From Rhodocollybia butyracea (Eukaryota; Basidiomycota; Agaricomycetes; Agaricales; Omphalotaceae), in NCBI GenBank assembly GCA_015501585.1, contig JADNRY010000111.1, positions 1-64,000 on the forward strand: a DNA stretch of 64,000 nt, given 5' to 3'. The notes below the pieces were generated by a model. That model was not told the DNA's origin and searched no databases. It saw only the letters and a list, made by a program, of their open reading frames with translations. Made by a program: the position numbers and the translations under genes. Numbering within the stretch: the stretch's first letter is position 1; every line of letters begins with the position of its first letter. This document shows positions 21,879-34,976 of the stretch, piece after piece.

Positions 21879-22492
21879 ATTGTGAGTTACGTTGAAGGCG
21901 AAGTGGGTGGTGAGTGGCAAAGGGTAATCTTGGGAGGCGTTAAGCCCAGGGTAGTCGGCATCAAAAAAAAGCGAATAACGTACGAGGGTCAAAATCGTAA
22001 CGGCAGAGCAAATAGACTCCTCCCACACGTGACCAGTTGAGCTCTAAGAAGCGCGCGTCGGCACCTCGTCTCCCGTCGTGTAACGGCGTGTAACTAGGGC
22101 TGAATAAATTATCAGTGGTAGTAAGTAGGCAGAAAGGAAGCTCACCCTCCGCGAACACGAAGTGAAACTACTGGTGAATCTTTTATATGCGAAAAACCCT
22201 GAAACTTTAATAAAGTCCGAAATAGTATAAATAAGAAAAGACAGTAGAACGGATAGTAATTAATCGTCTTGAAGGGCTTACACGGCGACCGCCCGCAGTC
22301 GGTGAATTTAGAAATACAAATAGAAACGAACCGCCTACCGATCGAGTCTCAAAATTATACGCTTTGGCACTTCCTTTTGCAGTTAGCTTGAAGTCTTACA
22401 ATGGTTCCGGATGGTATATCCCAAATTTGAAGACCTAGTGCGACTGTGAAAGCGTAGTATGAGCCACAAATCTAGTTATCCAGCTATGCGCT

Positions 22493-22918
22493 ATGATGCC
22501 TACTTCCCGGCCTCCCGCGGTATTCGGCCTACCTTGTTCGCTTCCTGAGGCTAACCGGGGACAGAAGGTGATTAGTGTAACTCACACTTCGCGGAAAAAT
22601 GAACGTGTAGTACACGTGAACCTTCTCGGAGGTGATACTATAGTCTTAAACACAGACTACGATGAATCGAAGTTAGAACGCCAGTCGGTCGGTATCACGA
22701 AAGAAATTATTTTCATGAGAGGGAGGGATGAATCTGAAGGATTATCGATTATCTGGCTCCGCTTCCAAGTTTTTTACCTACCCCATCCCAGACTCAGTCC
22801 ATTCTCGGGCGACAATCCAGAGATAAGCAAGTCCTCTGGAATTGTTCATCAGAGTCCGCGGAGCTATTCCAGTTTTGGAAATGTCAAAGCTGCATATATC
22901 GAGCTCGTATTCGATTAG
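22493..22918 (+). CDS. Hypothetical 141-codon ORF
   Basis: This is a single open frame between the divergent MFS gene and kinase 2. No recognised motif, signal peptide or membrane segment. The composition is ordinary, and it could be a real small gene or chance. A short intron-free protein with VIVLNTDYDESKLE-like hydrophilic text does not match any family I know. Confidence 0.3.
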   Translation: MMPTSRPPAVFGLPCSLPEANRGQKVISVTHTSRKNERVVHVNLLGGDTIVLNTDYDESKLERQSVGITKEIIFMRGRDESEGLSIIWLRFQVFYLPHPRLSPFSGDNPEISKSSGIVHQSPRSYSSFGNVKAAYIELVFD

Positions 22919-23063
22919 CCTAGCTTTCTTGGGAAAAGTTGTGATATGAGCTCGCCTGCCGCGAAAGTAGCCTGAATTTTATCAACAACAGTATTACCAC
23001 TGCTGGTACCCCCTCTTTACATATACAATCGCATTCTCTTCCAATCAGGAGTCCACAAGTTTT

Positions 23064-24774
23064 CTACTGCGCACAGTGTTTACTTTGGTAATGATGGGAA
23101 TTTGTTTGAGGTAATCTCGAGGGAGATGAACGGTCTGTAAACCATACAAACTGTTTATTTCTGGAGGACCAAAATATGACGCCGGCCCCAGAGTTGGTCT
23201 CCGGGGAGCTATCATCCCAAGACGTTCCGTTATTGCGAACGAGGGAGTCGGGATTGAGGGTTAGAGATCGTCGAACAGAGGAAGAAGGTTGCACTTTGTT
23301 GTTCTGTACAGACCCTTCAAGTTGAACTGACGCGTAGATCTCGTAGGCTGTTGGGCGTGCCGAACGATCCTGCGTCCAACAGCGAGTGGTGAGATACCAT
23401 AAGGTATCAGTGCACCAATGACTCTGCGGGCGACTAGGTCGCTTGCCTGACATCAGAGAGGCCACTACCGCATAGTCAGTTTTAAGATCATGGAAAGGGT
23501 ATTCAAGTGTAAGGATCTACGATATTCTTGTCATTTCATATCGACCAAGTTCTGTGCAAGGACAAACCTCGATGATGGTGCAGCCAAAAGCATAGATGTC
23601 TCTTGAAGGATGGTCTAATGCAACATCCACCGAGCCATCGTGATGAAAAAGTTCGGGTGCCATCCATCTGATTGCCCCGTTCATGGTAATCGATGTTACG
23701 GCGGTAGATCCTGATTGAGAATTCGCCGTACATAAGGCTAAGCCAAAATCTGCAAGGCAGCAACGTAAATCGTTTGATACTAAGATGTTAGCCTTGTAGA
23801 AAGGTATGTGGTATCAGCATTGTTTTTGGTGATAATTGAGATACACACCCCCCGAATATCTCCGTGAGTAATTGGAGGATTTCGAGAATGAAGATAGCAC
23901 AGTCCTGCTGCAATGTCTTGAAGCTGGCCAGTCGATTCGTCAATCATATTAATTACAGGTACTATGATGCTCGAACTCGGAAGCTCACCACTTTGTGCCG
24001 ATTGTGTGAATGATTTTGTTTCAAGTATGTGATGACGTTTCCATTTTCCATCCACGGGGAGATGAGACAAAACGAGGGTTCGAAGAGCTCGAGGTTTACA
24101 CCGAATAGAGGAAGAATGTTTGGGTGTTTAAGCTGCTTCCATAGGACAGCTTCACTGCAGAAATGCTGATACAATAATTATCATTTCCAGAGGTTAAAGC
24201 ATTCATAAAAGGAGACTTGCTCTGTGAATCTTCTCGCGCATTCGTTTATCAGGTTCAATAACCAGGCGAAGGACTTTCAAGCACGCTTGTTGGTTCCCTA
24301 ACATCCCTCGATAGATATCCTTGTGAATGAGAAAAGAGGAGTCTGAATTGGTTGACAGTTCTGCACGACCGTACTCACTGCAAAGCCGCCACCGCTTACT
24401 GGAAGATGCTCTCGTACAACATCCTGCATGATCATAGATGACGGTAGAATCCGATATTTTGTTGACAAGTAACGAAGCGCCTGCAAACACCTCCGATAGT
24501 ATATACTTCCTTCTGATATAACCGGATCGACGTAGTACTCTTTACTCGTAACAAAGTCAAGTTCCTGTGGATGTGGATTAAGCATAATTGACTAAGAATA
24601 ATTGACTTGCGAAATGGAGAAGATATAACTCACTGATTGTATCAGGTCCACGAGATGCTGTAAGGAATATTCATCTAACACTTCATACAGCCCAAGAAGG
24701 TCCTCCATCCAACTTGAATCTGTCACCGGTTTCGAGTCAAGCAGAACATTTCGAAGCCCAGCCACGGAAGGCAT
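23064..24774 (-). CDS. Protein kinase, TKL-like agaricomycete family (paralog 2)
   Basis: Seven exons join to about 450 aa: 24774-24634, 24564-24379, 24319-24221, 24165-23992, 23923-23849, 23792-23568, 23516-23064. All six intron positions match paralog 1. Exons 3, 4 and 5 are the same length in both (99, 174, 75 nt). Kinase motifs: LPVSGGGFA, ACLKVLRL, ISPWMENGN, THGDIRGANIL, ADFGLA, IRWMAPELF, PSRDIYAFGCTIIE, SARPTAYEIY. The last exon adds about 70 residues that paralog 1 lacks. Intron 3 seems to use a GC donor (GCAAGT) instead of GT. It is expected to be catalytically competent; partner and substrate are unknown. Confidence 0.9.
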
Positions 24775-26801
24775 GTGTATTCCGTTGGCTAGTAAATTTG
24801 AGTTGAAAGGTGACTGAGGCGAACAACAAAGGTATGGTCTCGGATGAGGAAACGATATATACCCTGCAGAGCGATGAACGTGAAAGCCAAAAAAGATCCT
24901 GTAGAGCTTTCACCAAGCTTTCACACGTATGACATCAGTCCTCATTGAATATGTTCCTGTCAATCCAGTACATTCAGAAAGCGCTAGTGCATACTGACCA
25001 CCGAAAAGGGAGGAAGGAACAATTCGAACACGGCATGGCTCAAGAGTTGAACGCCGAATGTTGAATGGTGTGACCAGGAATATTGTATCTTTTCGGATTC
25101 CAGAAAGCCAGCAGTGGGCACTATCACTTTGACTCACTAGGATAGAGTCGCCGGGATCTCGAACACAGGTCCACAGGCTTCCACAGGTCGAACAGTCTGC
25201 GGAATGATAAAGCAAACAGATTGTGCAATTTGGTCAAGATTGAAATGATTAATTATGATTGCGTTTATTGCACGGCTTCTGATATCCTAAACTATGATGA
25301 ATGGGAAGCGGGCACCCTGTCCGATATGTTCCTCCCCTCAAGCCACCAGAGTAAGGAAAGTTGTGTTTTATTTTCTTTGCGTAAGTAAGAACTACGCTGT
25401 CTCTCCGAGAAAGCATCGCTAGAACTAGTGGGCCAAGTCATCGAGAATTATGCTATGGAGATGGAGATGGCCGTCCCGAACCAAACACTGCTGCGCCTCA
25501 GATTAGATATAGTGATTTTTAACCTGGGATGACCGGAGAAGATGGTAGTACAGACTTTGAGCTCACCTTAGGTGCAATCGCGTACTAGGAGATGATCAAT
25601 AATCAACAACGTTCATCCATAAGAAGACAACAGGTTCAGCATTCCAGAGTCGAACAAATCATGATACGAGCCTAGGAACTTGACTTCAATCATCATATAG
25701 CGATAATATCAGGGTAAGAGGGTCTATGGACATGTAGTTCATCTGGAGAGGATCATAGCGCCACTAGTTCTGAAGTATCATCATGAAAGACAGATGAATA
25801 GCATACTATTCAATGTTTCGTTCCGTTTGGCGGGCTACGAAGTTCGAACATGAAATTCCTTGTTCAAGAAACAAAAGACAAAGTTCCTAGTTGAGACTTG
25901 TGACCCACCTGACTGCACATTCGACTCGCATCCAGCTCATATTATCCGCAAAGTGAGGTTAAGCCTAAGGTTATGGAGTGTACCAGTACTGTTTGAAACG
26001 ACCTTTTATTTTAGCGCTGAAATAAGCTCAGCGCTAATCTTCTTATTCACTCTTGATTCACTCTTGCGGTAGAACGAAACCACTGACACGACACACCTGG
26101 AGCTAAAGCTGTAATTAAGTACTCGCTACTTGAATGGACAGTTTGTGAATACGCATCGTCTCGCTCAGGCTCATGCTTCGACCAAGGACACGGATGGTTT
26201 GGCGAGCCTGTTGCTGTAAACTACACTATGACACGGTGTGTAGGTATTCTCCCGGCTCATGCGACTCAACGCTTACAACAAGGTTTCTGTCACGGATCTT
26301 GGCTCTCTACAAAAATGGTTGGGCCAGGTCCGAGGGTACTATCCACCTCTTTTCAGTACATTTTTCAGTACCCCAATGCAGTTGACATCATGCTTTACAG
26401 GTTCCCTGCCAGATCTGAATGATGAACAATGGCATTTCGATACACGAAGATTCGGGTTCCGTTCATTGTCTTATCCAGAAATAATGTCTTACAAATTTGG
26501 CATCTTCGTCACGTACGAAGGGGTCTACTCTCATGTCATGTGGATTCCTGCCCTTACTTGGTCTTTACTCAAAGTCAGATTCCATCCAACCCATTCCAAT
26601 GTACAAAGATGCTATTCGAATAGTAAAACCAAGCGGCATCGTTCAATAAAAGATATATCCCGGCAGAAAGTGCAACTATGCTACATTGGGGCGGAGGGCT
26701 AGCCAGGGTCATTGCCTCAACTCTAGCCACAGCCATATGTCGAAACTTGTGCTGTCCAGGGACGATTCCCGCCTCCTCGACCTCTACCAGATGTGACCAC
26801 T
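24775..26801. other. Intergenic, 2 kb, no supported gene
   Basis: A TATATA word lies near 24850, about 75 bp upstream of the kinase 2 start. A short match to the dispersed repeat seen at 6905 and 45205 lies near 25031. Plus-strand ORFs at 26228-26702 overlap each other in three frames and show no motif. No gene is supported. Confidence 0.45.
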
Positions 26802-28808
26802 TCATGAGGGCCGTCGCTTTAATACAAGCATCATAGCTATTAGACAAGATGTTCCAGCCAAAGTAACGATCTTATAGTTATTGCATTAGTACAACAATCT
26901 AGCAAACATGCATGTAGATAGACTTACTCCACTAAATAGAGCAGGTCTCCACCAAACAAATTTGCTCGTAACCAGAGCGCCATCGATGGGGCCACCTGTA
27001 TATCATCAAACTGAGGACAAGACCCGATATACGAAGGTGACATACCAATGAGGGCTCCAATACCCGAGAATGCAAAGCCAACTCCAATTCTTGCTCTTGC
27101 AAGCAAGTAAGCCCAACAATGACCGTCTAGGAGAAAGCAAGAACCTACCCCATTTCAGATTGATTCTTAGCGAAACTAGCCAACAGTGGGGTCGCAAGAG
27201 ATATATCTGCAGACTGTTCATCAGTACGATAAACGTGCCCAAAGGAGAATACAGAGCGCACAAGTCCCTGCACAAAACCCATACAACACTGCTATGACTG
27301 TGAAACTTGCTTCTTTCGCGCTGCTCGAGCCTTCAGTGCCAAGACCAATCATACCGAAAATCAAAATCGAACAGGCACCCATCCCGAATGTCAACATATT
27401 TGGTACACCTAGGCGATGTACGACAAGACCGGGGGTAATACGTCCTACGAAGGCGGCAGCGTTTAGTATTACAAGCTAGGAAGTAGGTTAGGAAGCTCAT
27501 TAATTGATATGAGGCCAACTCACAACATAGAAAACAAAGGTCGAATTGAGCCCATGGAGCGCTGCATCTAATTGGATGTAGAACAAAGGGTAATAGTACC
27601 CCGACGAAAAAATGACAAATCTATACATCATTGAACGTTCTGCCTGACTTTGGATTGCGAGGAGTAGCTCACCCTACAGTGGCCAATACGTAGGCTTTAT
27701 CCTTTGAAAATTTTATAAATGCCTCCCTCAACCCAATAGGTGCGGGGTTTGGCGGTAGTCTGGTTCGCATTAACAGGCATGCACACAGTAATAACACTGA
27801 GACCAGACCCGCGTTAGCTCTTGCTGCCTTGGCAAATCCAATCTTGTTCAAGAGGTTGTTTAACATGATGGGATGAACGACGGAGCCCAAGGATGAACCA
27901 GAAGCGACCAAAGTCATCGCTAGTGCCCGGCGTCTGCGAAAGTAGTGCGAGACAACTCCAACGGAAGGCACATACATCATCCCCGAGGCAATGCCTACAC
28001 CAAGGCCTTGACTGAGGAAAACCTAGCGTACTGATAAACATGAAAGGAAGAGGCCAGCCGGATGGGGAGGACATACTTGGTAATACTGGTCTGGCTTTGC
28101 CAACGAGAGCATAAACAGACAAAAGGACTCAAGAATGGCGCCTCCAATGACAAGGTGGTAGCTATTCCAAACAATCTTCAGCATTTTTTTGAGGCATGTG
28201 CTGTGACCTACAAATACCCTCTATCGAAGAGTTTTCCGGCAAAAAGACCACCCATAATTGTCATGAAAGCGTTAATGCTGCCGATCCATCTGAAAATTGT
28301 ACGAAGTGGAGGATATTAGGGGAGGAGGAAAGTCTAGTCACAATCCGCACTCACGAGATTGCGGACGATGACTCATTTGTAATGTATACCTGGGTGTAGA
28401 AATCTACAGCGAAGAGTTAGTAGTGTCAAGACGGAGCGCAAGAGCTTAACAGCATGTACACACACCTTGATAGACTCCGAAAGATGAGGTACCCGAAACC
28501 GCATAGCTGCACCAGAAAACTAGCAAAAAAACGCTTTCAGGTGGGTGATCTACAAGGTGGTCAAACTCAAACTCACGCTCCAAACACTGTAGACCATCCA
28601 GCAAGCCCCCCTCCGGGACGTCTTCGAATGGCTGGGAAGTGCTGGCAACGGCTTTCTCTGGATCCGCAAAGCTTCCAGGTCCAGTTAATTTTGCTTCCAC
28701 CGCGTTGGCTTCATTATCCAGATGCTTTTCCAGGCTTGTATTTCGTGCAACTTGTAGCTGCGAATCGGACGCGTCGGTGTCTCTTTGAAGCACGTTTGTA
28801 GAAGCCAT
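26802..28808 (-). CDS. MFS monocarboxylate-type transporter with disturbed N-terminal frame
   Basis: The start is MASTNVLQRDTDAS, with a hydrophilic N-terminus ending FEDVPEGG. Twelve-TM MCT-like pieces follow: SSFGVYQ/DFYTQVYITNESS, WIGSINAFMTIMGGLFAGKL, QYYQ/VFLSQGLGVGIASGMMYV, SHYFRRRRALAMTLVASGSS, YYYPLFYIQLDAALHGL, LNAAAFVGRITPGLV, LASFAKNQSEMG, RIGVGFAFSGIGALIG, GPIDGALVTSKFVWWRPALF, and a last helix LAGTSCLIAMMLVLKRRPS-stop at 26802. The expected GGLAGWSTVFGA / LVQLCGFGY text lies one frame away between 28611 and about 28490, so two small indels seem to cancel. Another frame doubt lies near 27210-27260. Family role: proton-linked uptake or export of monocarboxylates or related acids at the plasma membrane. 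Confidence 0.75.
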
Positions 28809-28910
28809 ATTGATCGTGAGGCTTGAAACCTTCGCCGGAGCTTCAGATTTGCTTCAGATTGCTAAGGCGGACTGGGCTGTGGCAAACGGAGTGCAATTGA
28901 AGGAACACCA

Positions 28911-28922
28911 GTATATATACAA
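28911..28922 (-). promoter_or_regulatory. TATA-like box upstream of the MCT-type gene
   Basis: The palindromic word GTATATATAC lies about 105 bp upstream of the ATG at 28808. The position fits a fungal core promoter for the minus-strand transporter gene. Confidence 0.4.
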
Positions 28923-28924
28923 AA

Positions 28925-29561
28925 GTTTGCCGGCGGCATCATTCTTTCACTTAAGAGTTTGCGCAAAGCAGATTTGCTTACAGATCGTTCCATATGCGTT
29001 TACGGGTGGTAGATAACCGTGTTCACGGATCAATCGTGGAAACGCTGAGTCGTGTATCATCACGAAAGCCTCCATTGCAAGGTGATAATAAGTATCTGAG
29101 GATACCTCAACACGCGCCAAATACGAAGAAGAATAAGTGCACTTATCAGTCCATAACTCTCTGGCGTTTCCAGGATCTTGGTTAAATACCATTACTATAA
29201 ATAGAAATAAATGCCTCAAACGTTCAACCGACTGTCGAGCCCGACGCTCGCAAAGGGTGGCCACTTCGGATGAACCCGAGCAGACCCAAGCCCATTTCTG
29301 CACTCTCGTCTCCAGTCCTCAACAAGTGTGTTCTACTTCGTGTATCGCTCATTTGGAACCGCATCCTTTCTGCATCCTGGAACATAGAAACGCCTTCGTC
29401 ATGGCCACATTGCACAAAGAAAGCCCAACCAGTTGGAAAGGAAAGGATGTCCGTGGCGCTAGTCGTCAATTTATTCAAAATAAGTTCTAAAATATCCTAA
29501 CTTCCTAAGGTATGATTGATATATATATAATAAGCTCTAAACAACCCTCGAAACCGAAAAC
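28925..29561. other. Intergenic between MCT-type and ABC genes
   Basis: No coding signal. It should include the 3' UTR of the ABC gene and the MCT promoter. ORFs here are short and overlapping. Confidence 0.45.
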
Positions 29562-32500
29562 TCAGTTCTTCTTCTTGTTCTTGGGAACACGACCAAGCCA
29601 ATAGAAAAATAGCGCAGCACAAATGTTAAACCCAATGTATACCCACATCAGGCCAAAGTTGCGCCAACGATCACCATAAAAGCTATTCACCTGCTCCAAA
29701 AAGGTATTTGTTTCTGTAAGAGAGCAGAACTGACATTGTGATGTAGCGTCGGGGTTGGAAAGCGAACCACCGGCCAAGCTAATATAGGTCTCCATATACT
29801 GCCCACAGGTTTGTCCACTGGGTGGGTTGAAAACAGAAATCTCAACGTCGGAACAAAAAGCAGGCGCGTTAGCCAAACCGACAGAGAGCATTGCGGAAAC
29901 CAAGTATGTGAATGGCGAAATGCGGTACATGAAAATCCAGAAGCGAGGCAACTGGGAAGGGGTTGCAAGAACGCTAAAAAAGACTCAACAGAGAGCGATA
30001 CAATAGAGCCAACATAGTTAACTTACCCGCAAAACAGGATCGTCAAAGAGAAGAGGAGGGTGGCGATATTACCACCATTCTCGGCTACCTCGACAGAGGC
30101 AATGACCATGTGGGTAAATGTAGATGTGAACATGAGGAAGGACCATAAAAGCAGGAATGATAGGGCTCCTCGTTCAGTGACGGCACCCGTGAATTCTGCA
30201 TTTCGGTACAGTCCAATGGGATAGTACCAGCCAAAGAATATCAGAACGGACATAAGTGTGTTCCAAGGCAGCTCAGCGCAGATGTTAGCCAGCATAAACG
30301 CGATCCACGAGTACGCCTTTGACGGCCGTTCGCGGACTTCGTATAGTGAACGTTGAGTGACAAAATGAGGCATAATCTGGTTGACAAGGTTTCCAAAGAT
30401 TGTCATGAGCATGAAGACGGAAAACATTTGATTCTGAAGACCCTGGGCAGTGTTGTCAGCCTTGTAAAAGGTAAAACCGATAAAGAGCGACTACAGAACG
30501 CGGTTAACAAAAGCACTCGAAACATACGAAAGCAAAAGCTCACAGTAGTAATAGAAAGGAACGTCTTGGAGTAGATGTACGAAGGAGTGCGATAGTATTG
30601 TTGGAAGACCCGGTACAGACACAGCGCAAACTGGTGTCGGAATGAAGAAGCGAACTCGCTATAATCTTTAGATTTACGCTTTTCTTCCGGTGTTGGCTGA
30701 GGACGCGACAGAGAAAGTTCACGCTTCTTGGCTAGGTCTCTCTTCATCGCGGCATACTCTTTACTTGCTCGCCAAGCATCACCATAATCCCGTTCAGCCA
30801 CAGCGCCGGGCGCAGCACCGATGACCTGAAGCATCCACTCTGCTGGATTTGCGTCCGGAGGACAAGGGCTTGCTCCCTGACTTTCGAAGTAAGAAGTCAG
30901 CGTCTTCGAGTTCTCTCCGATCTCCCCAAAATATACGGTACGCCCTCCACTAGCCAAGAAGAGTAAGCGATCAAATTCCTGGAAGAGGAGGGCTGAAGGC
31001 TGGTGAATGGTGCACAGAATAGCCTGGCCGTTATTGGCCAAGTCACGAAGGAGAGTACAGATAGACCAAGCAGTTTGACTGTCAAGACCGGAAGTTGGCT
31101 CATCGAGGAACAGGAGAAGCTTGGGCTTTGCAGCGAGTTCAACACCGATGGTCAAACGCTTACGCTGTTCGACATTGAGACCTGGATTAAAAACGCATGG
31201 GTTCGGTGAACGAACCAGTAATTCGTCTTACGTACCTTCACCGGGAACACCAACGACGGCATCTGCGTACTTTTCCATACCTAGTAAACGAATTACCTCT
31301 GAACAGTAGGCAACCTTTTCGGCATCAGGAACATCTCGGGGCTGTCGTAAGCGAGCACTGAATATCAACGCTTCGCGGACTGTTGACGTCTGAAGATGCA
31401 GGTCCTGTTGTTGCACATATCCGGTTTTCCGTTGAAAAGATTCATCTCGCTGCTGTCCGTCGACGAACATACTTCCTGTAACGACCCCCATGGTAACACG
31501 ACTAGCGAGGACATCTAATAATGTAGTCTTCCCTGCACCCGACGCCCCCTGACAGATTATGAGTAAGAAGGGATCGGATCGGTAGTACAACACTCACCAT
31601 CAGCGCGGTTAAAGTGCCAGGTTGAACCCACCCATCCACGCTTTCCCATCAATCAGCACGGCATACTAATAGACTGTGCAATATGAACTCACTTGTCCAA
31701 AAGTCGTCTGGTTCCACCCTTGATCTTGATATCATAACAGACATCCTCCCAGGAGAAAACCGCCGTTTGCTGCTGTAGGCCAGATACACTTTGAACTCCT
31801 TTCGGCTTTTCGTCGTTGCCCAGGTATTGCTGTACAGGTTGAGAAGATTCTTCATCACTGGACTTCGGTTTGGCCTGGACTGGAACATGACCTCGCCGAA
31901 ATACCAGCACTTCACCTTTGCTCTTTTTAGCAGTGATGTATTCTGTCGCCAGGAGGACGGTCGAAAAGAAGAAAATCAAGAACCCGTAAATAATGCCCAA
32001 ATTCCTATGGAATAATTCAATACCGCTGGCGAACGGCGCAAGCAAATGGCATACCTCCAGAGATGGGAGTGAAAGTAATGGAAGCTAGCAGCGAGGAAAG
32101 AGGTTCCTTCCACGACACTAGAGCCAGCGACCGCTCCTGTTGTAGCGCAGACACGCTCGAGCCCACTCACATTGGCATAACCAGAGCCGCTCGGAATAAA
32201 GGTGATACAAGGGAACTCTCGACCAACAAACTCATTGACCATGAGACTTTCGAAAGCGCTACAAGAGGGAAAACATCAGTAAAAGATGATAAATCGGCCT
32301 GGAATTGTAGCGGAGCAGGAGGGTGATACGCAACTAAGCAATGGGATTGATAAAATTTATCCAACGGAACCATGGATGCATGCTATAGAAAGCGAGTGAG
32401 CACAGCAGATCCCAAGACTTGAGAAACAAAGAGACTCACTCCGCAATAGGAATTGTAAAACCTGTATATATAATAAGAGCAAGCATAATGATTGCAGCAG

Positions 32501-34772
32501 GAGCCATAGCCTGAGCTATTGTCCGAGACATTGCACCAATGGTTCGGAAAATCATCGACATCGTGAGGGCGCAAGAAAATGCAAACAGAAGGAAAATAAA
32601 GAAATGTGCCGGTGTACGTCGTAGGTTTGTCATAAAGTAGAGAACCAGATTGAAGGATATTCTACAATGATCGTTAGTAATGAAGGCGAGCAAGATACAT
32701 TTAGCCTTACGCAGTGATGATTTTGGCGGGAAGGTCACAAATCATAGCGGATACGGCTTCAGTAAACGGATGATACAGTGCCATACGAGTGTGTTTCTCA
32801 ACAATAGGCCGTTGCTCATAGAGCGTCAAGATCTAGGGCAGAAATTAGTTGAGCGGATATACGAGAGGCAAGGCGATTCACCTCCAACACACTACTAAAG
32901 GCATTCATTAAAATCGCCCAGAAAAGTAAAGCGCCGCGGGAGTAGAAGCTGCTGGTGTCCGAAGGTAAATTGAAGAAGATACTCGAGATAATTAAACTGA
33001 AGAAAAAGTTTCCTAAGGTTGCGGTAAAAAACAGGGACATGTCCCCTTGCAGTCGTTGAAATCCTCGTCGTAGACAAAGTTTAATCTGCATGGGGACGGA
33101 GATGGTATATGGAGATTTCGTGCGACTGGTTATGTATGAGTGAGTTTTTGGATATGCACCAAAGACCGAGATACGTACAGGCCTCTAGCTTGAACACTCT
33201 TTCTTGATTTTCGGAAGTTGTCTAGCTGCGGCCCACCGACGGGGTACTCTTGATTGAACTGATCTATGTCCCGGAGTAACTTCTCGCGCTCTGGACTCTC
33301 TTTCCATACACGAGCGAACTCATCTGGTGTCTGCGGGACTCGAGATGCAAATCCAGGCCGTGCGCGTCGTTCTGCAGGGTTGGTCAATGACTACACATAA
33401 ATTAGGCAATAAGCTTTCGGTTCCTGGAAACAAGATATATACCTACCGTCAAGAAATCGGCAGTAGTCTGTCGATCTGGACATTCGAAACCCATGTCGAC
33501 GAAAAACTGCTTCGCGTCTTGAGTGCGTCCGAAGTATATTTGGCGCCCTTCGTAGAGAACGGTGACCTTGTCAAAGATCTAGAGAACGAAGTTAGAGCAA
33601 AAACTTCAAGTATTCAAATCATCTACATACGTCGTAAATGCTCTGAGACGCCTGATAGATTGCGATGATAGCTGTTGAACCCATATATTTGGCCGACAAA
33701 TTGACTGTCTTGACAAACTCCAACGCCGTTGCACTATCCAGTCCACGAGTACTGTTATCCCAGCATTGAAGAGGACTACCACTCAAAGCCACCTCCGCTA
33801 GACTGACTCGCTTTCTCTCTCCTCCACTGACACCCCGAATGAAGTCGTTACCAACCTTCGTGTTGACCGTATGCGAAAGACCAAAGATTGCCATTACGAC
33901 ATCTTTCATGTGCTCGGCCCATTGTTCACGCGTAACTCCGGGTAGACGGGTACGGGGAGTCCGAGCTCTGGCAGCGAATGAAAGAGTCTGACCGACGGTA
34001 AGGTTTGGGAAATGGACATCAGTTTCGGCGTTGTAGACAACTTCGCCACGAAAGTCCTTGTGCATTATCTCCCAGGGAATACCTATCGGTTTCGAGCCCT
34101 TTAGACTAAATTGGCCCGGGACACTCCGAGGAGCACATACCTTGATAGTTGATCTTAACATCATCGGCAACATAGAACCCATGAGTCACTCCAGAGATTG
34201 TTTTGAGTAGCGTGGTACAGCCACTATATGCGTGTAAGTTATGTGGTTCGATTCATACGGAGAATAAACACACACCTGCCGGGAGGACCCAGTACCACGA
34301 GCATTTCCCCGTGCTTTACCAACCCCTCAAAGTCTTTGAGAATGTCCACTCTCGCTCCTTTACGGCCGAAAAGTCCAGCGATCATATTGGGTATGTCGAG
34401 AAGTATGTTGCCCACTGTCTTTTGGTGATCAGCCGCAGAGCCATAACCGTGAACGCTCAAGTTTGTGAAGCTAATTCCAGCAGTTCGCGTAGGATATCGT
34501 TCTGGATCACGAGAGGTGATGGCGAGAACAGAACGGATCCATTTCGTGTAGTCGAATTTGCCTGAAAGGGGGTTCAAGGATTCGTCGGAAGTTCTGCCAG
34601 TGAAAGGGTTCCCGTCGTTGTCGTCGATAAGGCCAGACTTTGCGCTCATCTTGGTAACTGTACGCGCTAACTGGGTGACATGCTCAATCTGATCGCCTTC
34701 GAGAGTAACGGCGTCCAGCTGAGAGCTCGTAGAGGCATCCGACTGGCCGTTATGCCATTTTTCGTCCGCCAT
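29562..34772 (-). CDS. Full-size PDR-type ABC transporter (ABCG, NBD-TMD-NBD-TMD)
   Basis: The start is [14 protein letters not shown] at 34772, the end [16 protein letters not shown] at 29562, with many short introns. NBD1 has Walker [13 protein letters not shown] (Cys in place of Lys, usual for PDR proteins), signature [13 protein letters not shown], and the degenerate Walker B region [17 protein letters not shown]1 runs from [12 protein letters not shown] to [18 protein letters not shown]2 has [19 protein letters not shown], Walker [13 protein letters not shown], signature [11 protein letters not shown] and Walker [18 protein letters not shown]2 ends with [19 protein letters not shown] and a Cys-rich loop. 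I see no disabling change. Expected size is about 1,480 aa. Family role: ATP-driven export of drugs and lipophilic toxins at the plasma membrane. The upstream region holds a duplicated element (34977-35097). Confidence 0.94.
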
Positions 34773-34976
34773 GGTTTGGGGAAGGTGAGAGCAAGTAGCA
34801 ACCGGGACAGAAAAATATCATCTGTGATTAAAAAGGAGGAGAGATCAGGGAGGACACTCCCGCTGACAAGGGAAAAATGACCCAGTCAATGCATGCTACG
34901 GCCCGATCTTTATTACGGTCGCCGGATCCTCCCCATTCGCTCGGGGTTGCCTTTCCCCTTAATACAGACATCAATA

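Noticed and set aside
22028..22160. Upstream ORFs as extra N-terminal exons of the DHA2 transporter
   Set aside because: The first helix and start (MDENPS) are complete at 21878, and the upstream frames show no splice-compatible membrane text.
26259..26702. 147-codon plus-strand ORF as a gene
   Set aside because: Three overlapping frames are open here, none with a motif or splice continuation.
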